Of a DNA stretch of 64,000 nucleotides, positions 9,028 through 17,064 are shown piece by piece (within the stretch, counting starts at the first letter, position 1; each line of letters begins with the position of its first letter). The stretch comes from Hymenobacter aerilatus (lineage in GTDB: Bacteria; Bacteroidota; Bacteroidia; Cytophagales; Hymenobacteraceae): NCBI RefSeq assembly GCF_022921095.1, contig NZ_CP095053.1, positions 4,196,501 through 4,260,500 of the forward strand. Direction: 5' to 3'. The position numbers and the translations under genes are program-made. A model generated the notes under the pieces. It made no database searches. It worked only from the letters and a program-made list of their open reading frames with translations, and was not told the origin of the DNA.

Positions 9028-9855
9028 TTAGGGTTGCAGCGTGAACGTGCGCGTAACTGAATTATACGGACCTGGTATTAAATTTCCGTTGTTGTCGACC
9101 AGCTCCAGCTTCACAGTATTTTGTCCCATTGGTAGACCTTCTATTGTGTATGGCAGCCACTGGCTCAGCATGAACTCGGAGCCGTTGATGGTAGCACGCA
9201 CTTTATTGCCTTCTGGCGAGAGGGTGGTATTCACCAAGTAAAAATCCAGCATCACCTTCTTGGCATCGTTGCCAGAATAGGCATCCTTTGGGCGGCTATA
9301 GAACATATGCGGCGCCGACAAATCAACGTTCAGGGCCTGTGCGGGGGCCGTTCCTACGTTGAGAACACGCAAGTCGTAGGCCCCGCGGTGTTTCAGGCTT
9401 TCGTGGTAGGAGCGCGATAGGAAAGACAGCACCACGTGCTGACCATCTGCTATATTTTTGGTAAACTCCGTGGTGTAGTGCGCCGTGTAAGGCTGGTTGT
9501 CCACGATGTTGTGAATGTGCTGACCTTTCTCTGAAACGGCCATTTCATTGCCAGTCATACCGCTGCTCATCTTCGTGAGCACAAAGTTGGTCAGATCGTA
9601 ATCGAATGCCACGGCGCCCGAGGCTACAGTTGCTCCCGAAGGAGGCGTTTTCAGGCGCAATTGTGCTTCGGGGTATTTTGGCGAGTCGTCGAACGGAGTC
9701 AGGCGAATGCCGTTTTTCTCCATTGCCGCCATGGTAGGGGAAGTAACCGTTTCGGCCGTGCTCTGCGAAGTGCCCTCCGATTGCTGGCGAGTCGTGTCGC
9801 AGGCGCCCAATGCGAGTAACAGAGAACCGCCTAGTAGAAAAGCAGTTGCTTTCAT
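9028..9855 (-). CDS. conserved lipoprotein of unknown function
   Basis: The ATG at 9855 is chosen over an upstream in-frame ATG because a lipoprotein signal with lipobox LGAC follows it directly (Cys ~19). The mature part (275 residues in all) opens with a Ser/Thr-rich linker and continues as beta-rich sequence. It includes a GQHIHNIVDNQPYTAHY segment with two His, and ends GPYNSVTRTFTLQP. I recall similar Bacteroidota proteins labelled phosphopeptide-binding protein, but I see nothing that proves this. It is divergent from the dioxygenase gene, with 135 bp between the starts. Confidence 0.7.
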   Translation of the reverse strand: MKATAFLLGGSLLLALGACDTTRQQSEGTSQSTAETVTSPTMAAMEKNGIRLTPFDDSPKYPEAQLRLKTPPSGATVASGAVAFDYDLTNFVLTKMSSGMTGNEMAVSEKGQHIHNIVDNQPYTAHYTTEFTKNIADGQHVVLSFLSRSYHESLKHRGAYDLRVLNVGTAPAQALNVDLSAPHMFYSRPKDAYSGNDAKKVMLDFYLVNTTLSPEGNKVRATINGSEFMLSQWLPYTIEGLPMGQNTVKLELVDNNGNLIPGPYNSVTRTFTLQP

Positions 9856-9990
9856 AGGTGAAATGGTGATAATATTAGAAACTGCCGGACCGTATATCCG
9901 GCTGCGCCCCACCCCGGGACGACGTGCCATTTTTTTAAGTACTTTGCGCAAGTACGTAACGATTGCTCAAAAGTATATTAATTTTCCGCT

Positions 9991-10968
9991 ATGGACCCAA
10001 CATTGCTGGAAGAAATTCCATCGCTCGACCTGGCTGATTTTCGTTCTGGCGACCCAGAACGCAAAGCCCGCTTCGTGCAGCAGCTCGGTGAAGCCTACCA
10101 AAACATCGGCTTCGTTGCGCTCAAAAACCATGGCCTGACCGACGAGCAGACCACCAAGCTGTACGACGATGTACAGGCTTTCTTTTCCCTACCCGACGAG
10201 GTAAAGCAGCGCTACGAAAAGCCGGAACTGGCCGGGCAGCGGGGCTACATTGGCAAAGGAAAAGAACACGCCAAAGGCCGCAACACCGGCGACCTGAAGG
10301 AGTTTTTTCACGTAGGCCAGGAAGTAGACGACCCCACCGACCCGGTAGCTCAGGAGTACCCCGACAACATCTGGCCCGCCGAAGTTCCCGGCTTTGCCCA
10401 GCACACCACCGCTGCCTACAAAACGCTGGAAGCGGCTGGCAAAGACGTACTGCGCGCTATTGCGCTCTACCTGGAGCTACCCGAGACGTACTTTGATGAC
10501 AAGGTGAAGAACGGCAACAGCATCCTGCGCCAGATTCACTATTTCCCCATCGAAAACCCAGATGCGGTGCCCGCTGATGCGGTGCGGGCCGCCGAACACG
10601 GCGACATCAATCTGATTACGCTGCTGATGGGGGCCTCGGCCGACGGCTTGCAGGTGCTGCGCCGCGATGGTAAGTGGATTCCCATCACAGCCCTACCCGA
10701 CCAGATTGTGGTGAACGTGGGCGACATGCTGCAGCGCCTCACCAACGGCGTGCTCAAGAGCACCATCCACCGCGTGGTGAACCCGCCCCGTGAGAAGATG
10801 AACTCTTCGCGCTACTCGGTGCCTTTCTTTATGCATCCGCGCTCTGAGATGAGCCTGGCCGCGCTGGAAAGCTGCGTGACGCCCGACAACCCAAAGCAGC
10901 AACCCGACGTGACTGCTGGCGAATTTCTGAATGAGCGCCTGATTGAACTCGGCCTCAAGAAGAAATAA
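9991..10968 (+). CDS. isopenicillin N synthase-like 2-oxoglutarate/Fe(II) dioxygenase
   Basis: The 325-residue protein has an N-terminal DIOX_N-like region (IPSLDLADF near the start; GFVALKNHGL ~36-46) and a C-terminal double-stranded beta-helix. The iron ligands are visible: HxD at ~203/205 (HGDINLITLL), the distal His at ~260 (HRVVNP), and the co-substrate Arg-x-Ser at ~274 (RYSVPFF). Family members oxidise small molecules; the 2-oxoglutarate-using branch is more likely than true isopenicillin N synthase because no beta-lactam genes are nearby. The substrate is unknown. It is monocistronic with a terminator at 10988-11039. Confidence 0.88.
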   Translation: MDPTLLEEIPSLDLADFRSGDPERKARFVQQLGEAYQNIGFVALKNHGLTDEQTTKLYDDVQAFFSLPDEVKQRYEKPELAGQRGYIGKGKEHAKGRNTGDLKEFFHVGQEVDDPTDPVAQEYPDNIWPAEVPGFAQHTTAAYKTLEAAGKDVLRAIALYLELPETYFDDKVKNGNSILRQIHYFPIENPDAVPADAVRAAEHGDINLITLLMGASADGLQVLRRDGKWIPITALPDQIVVNVGDMLQRLTNGVLKSTIHRVVNPPREKMNSSRYSVPFFMHPRSEMSLAALESCVTPDNPKQQPDVTAGEFLNERLIELGLKKK

Positions 10969-10987
10969 GCGTCTGGGCTACCTAGTG

Positions 10988-11039
10988 CAGTTGCCAGTGA
11001 GCAGAGGATTACCAATCTACTCACTGGCAACTGTTTTTT
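10988..11039 (+). terminator. terminator after the dioxygenase gene
   Basis: A 14-bp stem (CAGTTGCCAGTGAG and its complement) encloses about 18 bases and is followed by a run of seven T. Confidence 0.88.
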
Positions 11040-11108
11040 AGCCCAAATAACTTTCCCCGCTTTTCATTCGAATAAGGCACCACGTGTAACGCATAATCCG
11101 GCACTGCA

Positions 11109-12329
11109 TTGGAAGAGGTTCAGCTGGCACCACCCCCGCGCCGCGGCCAACGCACCCGGCGCGTACGGGGCCTTATTTTTTTGAAAGACGTAGCCGCCCT
11201 CAGCTTATCGTCGTTTGGTGGACCACAGGCGCACATTGCCATGATGATGCGCCTGCTGGTGGAGAAACGCCGCTACCTCACCACCGCCGAGTTGCTGGAA
11301 ATCTCGGCGCTGTGCCAGATTCTGCCGGGTCCGGCGTCTACCCAGACCATTACGGCTATTGGCTTTCGGCTGGGTGGTCCCAACCTGGCCTACCTGACTA
11401 CCCTCATCTGGATTCTGCCCTCCGTAGTGATTATGACTATGGCAGGCCTCAGCATCAGCTACTTAGATAAAGATCTGGTAACTAGATTGATGCAATACAT
11501 ACAGCCGGTAGCGGTGGGCTTTGTGTTTTACTCAGCCTATAAGATTGGGCGCAAGGTAGTGCAGACCAAAACCTCCACAGCGTTGATTGTAGCGTCGGCG
11601 CTGATAGCCTACTTCTTTCAGCTGCCGTGGGTGCTTCCTCTACTGCTGCTGGCAGGCGGACTGATTACCACTTTTCGTTACCGCAAGCTGCCGCAACAAG
11701 AAAAAAAGCCTCTGCACATCAAGTGGGCTAATGGCATTCTATGGCTGGCAGTCTTATTGGTAGCAGCTCTTGTGGGCTCGTATACCAAACTACTGCCTGT
11801 GCGCCTGTTCGAGAACTTTTACCGCAACAGCAGCCTGGTTTTTGGTGGCGGTCAAGTACTGGCCCCGCTTTTCTACGCCGAGTTTGTGGAGTTTAAGCAT
11901 TACCTGAGTGGCCCTGAGTTTCTGTCGGGCTATGGCCTGACCCAGGCGCTGCCCGGCCCCAATTTCTCGCTGGCTGCCTACATTGGCGCGCTGGCCATGC
12001 GCACCGGGGGCTATGGCCTGAGCGGGCAGTTGTTGGGCGCAGCCGTGGGCACAGTAGGCATATTCCTACCCGGTACACTTCTGATTTTCTTCGCTATCCG
12101 CTTCTGGGACCACCTCAAACAGTATCGTGTGGTGCAGGCTTCGCTGGAAGGTATCAATGCAGTAGCAGCAGGGCTGGTGTGGGCAGCCGCTCTCCTCCTC
12201 TACCACCCCCTACCCGATACTACCGTCAACATCGTACTGGTAGCTGTCACCTTTCTGGTGCTGCTATGGGAGAAAATACCCTCTTATGTCCTAATCGGGG
12301 TAGCCTTAGTAGCTGGGGTTCTTATTTGA
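11109..12329 (+). CDS. chrA: chromate transporter ChrA-type (two-domain)
   Basis: The 406-residue membrane protein has two homologous CHR halves. The first carries SFGGPQAHIAMMMR and LPGPASTQ (~28-80), and the second FGGGQVLAPL and QALPGPNFSLAAYIGA (~240-300). Family members export chromate and related oxyanions. The start is the TTG at 11109: an in-frame stop lies just upstream at 11094 and no ATG precedes the conserved region. The first 20 residues are Arg-rich and cytoplasmic. The gene overlaps the end of the convergent coiled-coil gene by 8 bp. No chrB or chromate regulator is nearby, so the real substrate is open. Confidence 0.9.
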   Translation: MEEVQLAPPPRRGQRTRRVRGLIFLKDVAALSLSSFGGPQAHIAMMMRLLVEKRRYLTTAELLEISALCQILPGPASTQTITAIGFRLGGPNLAYLTTLIWILPSVVIMTMAGLSISYLDKDLVTRLMQYIQPVAVGFVFYSAYKIGRKVVQTKTSTALIVASALIAYFFQLPWVLPLLLLAGGLITTFRYRKLPQQEKKPLHIKWANGILWLAVLLVAALVGSYTKLLPVRLFENFYRNSSLVFGGGQVLAPLFYAEFVEFKHYLSGPEFLSGYGLTQALPGPNFSLAAYIGALAMRTGGYGLSGQLLGAAVGTVGIFLPGTLLIFFAIRFWDHLKQYRVVQASLEGINAVAAGLVWAAALLLYHPLPDTTVNIVLVAVTFLVLLWEKIPSYVLIGVALVAGVLI

Positions 12330-12606
12330 GCTTACTCAGAATAAAATCCAGCTTTTCATTGGTGCTGATCTGACCGGCTTTCAGTCCGGCAACATCTACC
12401 CTCATTTCGGCAACGTCCGTTTTCAGACCAGCAACGTCCGCTTTTAGCTCTGCAATAGCTATCTTCATTACTATCTGCTCACGCAGGATGAAGCTGATAT
12501 TGCTGCTTTGCACAGTAACTATTTCCGTCAGTTGACCTACCGCAGCGCTGAGCTGTTTGAGCTGAGCCGTGTGACGGTCCAGGATGGTCATAGCCTCGGC
12601 TATCAT
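12322..12606 (-). CDS. small coiled-coil protein, probably 5'-truncated by an amber codon
   Basis: The open frame from the ATG at 12606 encodes 94 residues with an unbroken amphipathic helix. Seven-residue repeats occur near the C-terminus (ADVAGLKTDVAEMRVDVAGL), so it should form a coiled coil. Reading upstream in the same frame gives an earlier ATG at 12642 whose translation (MTPDQRLE, stop, LEP) runs into this protein across one TAG at 12616-12618. The intact ancestor probably had 106 residues with Gln at that codon. Translation may restart at 12606. Its 3' end overlaps chrA by 8 bp, tail to tail. The function is unknown. Confidence 0.6.
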   Translation of the reverse strand: MIAEAMTILDRHTAQLKQLSAAVGQLTEIVTVQSSNISFILREQIVMKIAIAELKADVAGLKTDVAEMRVDVAGLKAGQISTNEKLDFILSKLK

Positions 12607-12685
12607 GGGCTCAAGCTACTCTAGGCGCTGGTCAGGTGTCATAGCGAATTAACAGGGTAGAACTTACAACAAAGCGTAAACACAA

Positions 12686-12724
12686 TTCCCTCAGCCGAAA
12701 ATACACAACTTTCGGCTGAGGGAA
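12686..12724. terminator. terminator at the end of the sugar-nucleotide cluster
   Basis: A perfect 15-bp stem (12686-12700 with 12710-12724) and 9-base loop lie 27 bp past the rmlA stop. The TTT end on the minus strand fits termination of the leftward cluster. Confidence 0.8.
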
Positions 12725-12750
12725 AAGGACTGAGGTTGGCGTATACCGAA

Positions 12751-13617
12751 CTACAGCAGCTCGGGCAGATTCAGCAGGTAATCGCCGTAGCCGCTCTTAC
12801 GGAGTGGGGTGGCAATAGCGCGCAGCTGCTCGGCATCAATAAAGCCTTGACGGTAAGCTACCTCCTCAATGGCGCCTACCTTCAGCCCCTGGCGCTGCTC
12901 AATAACACGCACAAACTCGCCGGCCTGCATCAGGCTTTCAAACGTACCCGTATCGAGCCAGGCTGTGCCGCGCCCCAGGATGCCTACCTTCAGCTTACCG
13001 CGCCGCAGATACTCCTGGTTGACGTCGGTAATTTCATACTCGCCGCGTGGGCTGGGCTCTAGGTTTTTGGCAATCTCTACCACGTCGTTGTCGTAGAAGT
13101 AGAGGCCGGGCACGGCGTAATTGCTCTTAGGATTGGTCGGCTTTTCCTCAATGCTAAGCGCTTTTTTGCTTTCATCGAACTCCACCACACCGTAGCGCTC
13201 AGGGTCGTGCACGTGGTAGGCATACACCACGCCGCCATCGGGGTTGTTGTTCGACTTCAGCAGTTCCTCCATACCCTCACCGTAGAAGATATTATCGCCG
13301 AGCACCAGGGCCACTTTATCCTGCCCGATAAAATCGGCACCCAGCACAAATGCCTGCGCCAAGCCATTGGGCACCTCCTGCACCACGTACTCGAAACGAC
13401 AGCCAATGCTTTGCCCGTCGCCAAGCAGCTTCTTGAACTGTGCCTGGTCGTGCGGCGTGGTAATAATCAGGATTTCCCGTATTCCTGCCATCATCAGCAC
13501 CGACAGGGGGTAGTAAATCATGGGCTTATCATACACGGGCATCAGTTGCTTGGATACGGCCAGTGTGAGCGGGTGCAGACGGGTGCCGGAGCCCCCGGCG
13601 AGAATAATACCTTTCAT
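12751..13617 (-). CDS. rmlA: glucose-1-phosphate thymidylyltransferase
   Basis: It makes dTDP-glucose from dTTP and glucose-1-phosphate, the first step to dTDP-rhamnose and other dTDP-6-deoxy sugars. From the ATG at 13617 (MKGIILAGGSGTRLHPLT) the protein has 288 residues, the normal RmlA length. The nucleotidyltransferase signature GGSGTRLHP is at 8-16, and VSKQLMPVYDKPMIYYPL follows. The longer frame upstream is discarded because the family begins at this Met. It is the last gene of the leftward cluster. Confidence 0.96.
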   Translation of the reverse strand: MKGIILAGGSGTRLHPLTLAVSKQLMPVYDKPMIYYPLSVLMMAGIREILIITTPHDQAQFKKLLGDGQSIGCRFEYVVQEVPNGLAQAFVLGADFIGQDKVALVLGDNIFYGEGMEELLKSNNNPDGGVVYAYHVHDPERYGVVEFDESKKALSIEEKPTNPKSNYAVPGLYFYDNDVVEIAKNLEPSPRGEYEITDVNQEYLRRGKLKVGILGRGTAWLDTGTFESLMQAGEFVRVIEQRQGLKVGAIEEVAYRQGFIDAEQLRAIATPLRKSGYGDYLLNLPELL

Positions 13618-13674
13618 CGGGTGAATGGTTGCTTGTTTTGCGCTGGAGCGGCTAGCCCTCCGGCTATTTAACAA

Positions 13675-14682
13675 TTAGTTTCTTTCTGCTATAAACTCTT
13701 GGTGCGTTCTAAACCACGCCAATGTCTGTTGCAATCCTTCCCGAATACGAACCTGCGGATCATACCCAAGTAAGGTTTGGGCTTTGCCGATATCAGCCAG
13801 AGAGTCGCGGATGTCGCCGGCACGGTCGGGACCATACTCGGGCGTGATGTCGGAGCCCGCTTCTTCTTTCAGGATGTTGAACAAGTCGTTGAGCGAAGTG
13901 CGGTCGGCTACGGCAATGTTGTAGACCTGATTCACGGCTGCCGGATTCTGCACCAGCGCGGCCTTGATGTTAGCCTGCACGCAGTTTTCCACAAAGGTAA
14001 AGTCGCGCGTCTGGCCACCATCGCCATTCATGCGAGGCGGGCGGCCTTCCAATACAGCATCAATAAACAGCGGAATCACAGCGGCGTATGCCCCGTTGGG
14101 GTCCTGGCGCGGGCCGAAGATATTGAAGTAGCGCAGGCCGATGAGCTCCATGCCGTACGTCTTGCCGAAGACGTCGGCATACAGCTCGTTCACGTACTTG
14201 GTTACGGCGTAGGGCGAGAGGGGCTTACCAATACGATCTTCTACCTTGGGTAGGGCTTTATGGTCGCCGTAGGTGGAGCTGCTGGCGGCATACACAAACC
14301 GTTTCACGTTGGCCTCTTTGGCAGCTACCAGCATATTCACAAAGCCCCCCACGTTCACATCGTTGCTGGTGATGGGGTCGTTGATGGAGCGCGGCACTGA
14401 GCCCAGCGCCGCCTGGTGCAGCACAATATCAATTCCTTTGCAAGCATCGCGGCACGTCTCCGGGTCGCGAATGTCCCCCTCAATGACGCGCAGGGTAGGG
14501 TTGTCCTGAAACAGCGCTACGTTTTTGCGGAAGCCGTTGGAGAAGTTATCCAGCACGCGCACCTCTTTGGCGCCGTATTTCAAGAGGTATTCTACCAGGT
14601 TGGAGCCGATAAACCCGGCACCGCCTGTTACCAGAAAGGCAAGAGTATCAAGCGGCTGTTCGTGGAAAGGATGATCGTACAC
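13675..14682 (-). CDS. UDP-N-acetylglucosamine 4-epimerase-like SDR enzyme (WbpP/TviC type)
   Basis: An extended short-chain dehydrogenase with Rossmann motif TGGAGFIGSNL near the N-terminus and the catalytic YxxxK (SPYAVTKYVNE). The ASSSTYGDH segment and the RYFNIFGPRQDPNGAYAAVIP region resemble WbpP/TviC, which interconvert UDP-GlcNAc(A) and UDP-GalNAc(A). I use the GTG at 14682; the frame stays open to an ATG at 14766, but that extension lies within an intergenic inverted repeat and has no family counterpart. With the adjacent 6-dehydrogenase it would supply UDP-HexNAcA. Substrate preference cannot be read from the sequence. Confidence 0.88.
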   Translation of the reverse strand: MYDHPFHEQPLDTLAFLVTGGAGFIGSNLVEYLLKYGAKEVRVLDNFSNGFRKNVALFQDNPTLRVIEGDIRDPETCRDACKGIDIVLHQAALGSVPRSINDPITSNDVNVGGFVNMLVAAKEANVKRFVYAASSSTYGDHKALPKVEDRIGKPLSPYAVTKYVNELYADVFGKTYGMELIGLRYFNIFGPRQDPNGAYAAVIPLFIDAVLEGRPPRMNGDGGQTRDFTFVENCVQANIKAALVQNPAAVNQVYNIAVADRTSLNDLFNILKEEAGSDITPEYGPDRAGDIRDSLADIGKAQTLLGYDPQVRIREGLQQTLAWFRTHQEFIAERN

Positions 14683-14781
14683 GTTGTTGATGTGCTGATG
14701 GTGGATAAATTGATGTGCCGATTGATGAAACGTACAGGTGCTAAGACCAGCACGTGCACTCATCAATCATCAGCACATTAG
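14683..14781. repeat. imperfect inverted repeat between rmlB and the WbpP-like gene
   Basis: GATGTGCTGATG-type words near 14688-14700 are complementary to CATCAGCACAT at 14769-14779, with further ATTGATGA/TCATCAAT pairing inside. It resembles the imperfect repeats found in the next two gaps of the same cluster. Confidence 0.55.
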
Positions 14782-15833
14782 CGTGCTGCGTACTGCGTGC
14801 GGTAGTAATCCTGATACGCGCCGCTGGTCACATTGTCCAGCCACCCCTGGTTTTCGAGGTACCAATCTACAGTCTGGCTCAGGCCCTGCTCAAAGGTCAC
14901 GGAGGGCTTCCAGCCCAGCTCGTTCATTATTTTGGAGCTATCGATGGCGTAGCGCAGGTCGTGGCCAGCGCGGTCGGTTACGAAAGTGATGAGCTGGCGC
15001 GACGTGCCTTGTGGCTTGCCGGTTTTTTCGTCCAGCGTGTCGCAGAGCAGATGAATCAGCTCGATGTTCTGCCACTCGTTCACACCACCAATGTTGTACG
15101 TCTCCCCTACCTGGCCTTTGTGGAAAACCGCGTCGATGGCCGTGGCATGGTCTTTCACAAACAGCCAGTCGCGCACGTTTTCGCCCTTGCCGTACACGGG
15201 CACCGGCTGCCCCGTCCGGATGCGGTGGATAGCCAGCGGAATCAGCTTCTCGGGGAAGTGATTAGGCCCGTAGTTGTTCGAGCAGTTGCTCAGTTTCACA
15301 GGCATATGGTAGGTGTGGTGCCAGGCCCGCACAAAATGATCCGACGACGCTTTGCTGGCCGAGTAGGGCGAGCGGGGGTCGTAGCTGGTATCTTCCGTAA
15401 ACATCTCCGGTCCCATTTCCAGCGAGCCATATACTTCATCGGTGCTCACGTGGTAGAACACGTTGCCCTCATATCCTTTGGGCTTCCAAAGGTTTTTGGC
15501 GGCGTTTAGCAGGTGTACCGTACCCAGCACATTGGTTTTCACGAAAGCCAGCGGGTCGGTGATGCTGCGGTCTACGTGCGACTCAGCCGCGAGGTGAATG
15601 ACAGCGTCGGGTTCCTCCGTAGCAAACAACTGGTCAACAAATGCCTGGTCAGTGATGTCACCTTTTACCAAGCGGTAGTTGGGCGCGTTTTCAATGTCGC
15701 GCAGGTTTTCCAGGTTGCCGGCGTAGGTCAAGGCGTCCAGATTCAGGATCTGGTACTCCGGGTATTTGGTCACAAACAGCCGTACTACGTGCGACCCAAT
15801 AAAGCCGGCCCCGCCGGTGATGATGATTTTCAT
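14778..15833 (-). CDS. rmlB: dTDP-glucose 4,6-dehydratase
   Basis: It converts dTDP-glucose to dTDP-4-keto-6-deoxyglucose. The 351 residues show the NAD motif TGGAGFIGSHV at 7-17, the RmlB-specific LDALTYAGNLENL, the HLAAESHVDRSI active-site segment, and YSASKASSD holding the catalytic YxxxK. Both length and start match the family. It works with RmlA two genes downstream. No rmlC or rmlD is present in the window, so the end product could be rhamnose, completed elsewhere, or an amino-deoxy sugar. Confidence 0.97.
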   Translation of the reverse strand: MKIIITGGAGFIGSHVVRLFVTKYPEYQILNLDALTYAGNLENLRDIENAPNYRLVKGDITDQAFVDQLFATEEPDAVIHLAAESHVDRSITDPLAFVKTNVLGTVHLLNAAKNLWKPKGYEGNVFYHVSTDEVYGSLEMGPEMFTEDTSYDPRSPYSASKASSDHFVRAWHHTYHMPVKLSNCSNNYGPNHFPEKLIPLAIHRIRTGQPVPVYGKGENVRDWLFVKDHATAIDAVFHKGQVGETYNIGGVNEWQNIELIHLLCDTLDEKTGKPQGTSRQLITFVTDRAGHDLRYAIDSSKIMNELGWKPSVTFEQGLSQTVDWYLENQGWLDNVTSGAYQDYYRTQYAAR

Positions 15834-15930
15834 AGTTTCAATAAGGGAATGGATGCATGAGCGAATAAGTGAATGATGATGCGTGAACGGTATAACAGAA
15901 TTACCATTCCTTCACCCATTCACTTATTTA
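15834..15930. repeat. imperfect inverted repeat between galE and rmlB
   Basis: AATAAGTGAATG near 15864-15875 is complementary to CATTCACTTATT at 15918-15929, with further partial pairing inside. The right arm includes the galE stop codon (15924-15926). It belongs to the GTGAA-word repeat group seen in this window. Confidence 0.6.
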
Positions 15931-16946
15931 CCCATCGATAATTGCCACTTCCAGGCACTAGCCAGTGCTTCTGCCAAGGTAGCTGTGGTTTGAAAACCCA
16001 GTTCGGTGGTGGCTTTGGTTACGTCGGCGTAGATGGCGGGCACGTCGCCGGCACGGGCCGGACCGATGCTATAGTTGAGCTCCACGCCGGTAGCCTCTTC
16101 AAACGTTTTTACTACCTCCAGCACCGAGTTGCCACGCCCGGTACCCACGTTGAAGACCTCTACATTGTCACCAACACCATCCAGCAGGCGCTGCACGGCC
16201 ACTACGTGGGCCTTGGCCAGGTCTACCACGTGCACATAGTCGCGGATGTTGGTGCCATCGGGCGTGTCGTACGTGTCACCAAAAATTGTGAGCTTCTCGC
16301 GGATGCCGGCGGCAGTCTGGGTGATGAAGGGCACCAAGTTGTTGGGTACCCCCAGCGGCAGCTCGCCAATCTTGGCCGACTCGTGCGCGCCAATTGGGTT
16401 GAAGTAGCGCAGTAGAATGGTGCGCAGCGTGCTACCCGGCGCGGCGGCCGTATCGGTCAGGATATCTTCGCAGATCTTTTTGGTATTGCCGTAGGGCGAG
16501 TTAGCATCCTTACGAGGGGTTTGCTCCGTTACAGGTAGCTGATCAGGAATGCCATACACCGTGCACGACGACGAGAACACCAAATTACTCAGTCCGAATT
16601 CCGCCATCACCTGCAACAGCGTCACCAGGGAGCCCACGTTGTTGTGGTAGTAGGCCAACGGCTTCTGCACCGACTCGCCCACGGCTTTGAACGCCGCAAA
16701 GTGAATCACTCCCTGCACGTCTTTCTCCCGGTTGAATATGTCGCGCAAGGCGTCGGCATCGCCGCAGTCGATGCGGTAGCTGGGAATGGCTACCCCCAGA
16801 ATCGACTGAATACCATCCAGCACCGACTCCTGCGAGTTACTGAAATCATCAGCGATAATCGGCTGATAGCCGGCATTATACAGCTCTACTACCGCGTGCG
16901 AGCCAATGTAGCCCGCGCCGCCCGTTACGAGTATTTTGGCGCGCAT
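15924..16946 (-). CDS. galE: UDP-glucose 4-epimerase
   Basis: It interconverts UDP-glucose and UDP-galactose (possibly also the HexNAc forms). The ATG at 16946 gives MRAKILVTGGAGYIGSHAVV and a normal 340-residue GalE; upstream in-frame sequence is repeat DNA. The YGNTKKICED segment holds the catalytic Tyr and Lys, and RYFNPIGAHESAKIGE is diagnostic for GalE. The last codons and stop lie within the inverted repeat 15834-15930. It is third in the leftward cluster. Confidence 0.96.
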   Translation of the reverse strand: MRAKILVTGGAGYIGSHAVVELYNAGYQPIIADDFSNSQESVLDGIQSILGVAIPSYRIDCGDADALRDIFNREKDVQGVIHFAAFKAVGESVQKPLAYYHNNVGSLVTLLQVMAEFGLSNLVFSSSCTVYGIPDQLPVTEQTPRKDANSPYGNTKKICEDILTDTAAAPGSTLRTILLRYFNPIGAHESAKIGELPLGVPNNLVPFITQTAAGIREKLTIFGDTYDTPDGTNIRDYVHVVDLAKAHVVAVQRLLDGVGDNVEVFNVGTGRGNSVLEVVKTFEEATGVELNYSIGPARAGDVPAIYADVTKATTELGFQTTATLAEALASAWKWQLSMGK

Positions 16947-17064
16947 ATGGTGAAAATGGTGAAGTGGTGAGCAGTGAAGTTGTGAATAAGTAGTTGTAAA
17001 CACACTGTTTTGATTATATAATCGAAGCAAGCTGATTCACAATTTCACTACTCACAACTTCACC
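16947..17064. repeat. inverted repeat between the TviB-like gene and galE
   Basis: Two 30-base arms (16958-16987 and 17035-17064) are complementary except at three positions and flank 47 bases. The arms consist of words such as GTGAAGTGGTGA and AGTGAAGTTGTGA. The right arm abuts the stop of the upstream gene exactly (stop at 17065). The 13-mer AGTGAAGTTGTGA recurs in the perfect repeat at 54532-54629. Confidence 0.8.

Noticed and set aside
14683..14766. N-terminal extension of the WbpP-like protein to the ATG at 14766
   Set aside because: The extension lies inside an intergenic inverted repeat and has no counterpart in the family; the GTG at 14682 is preferred.
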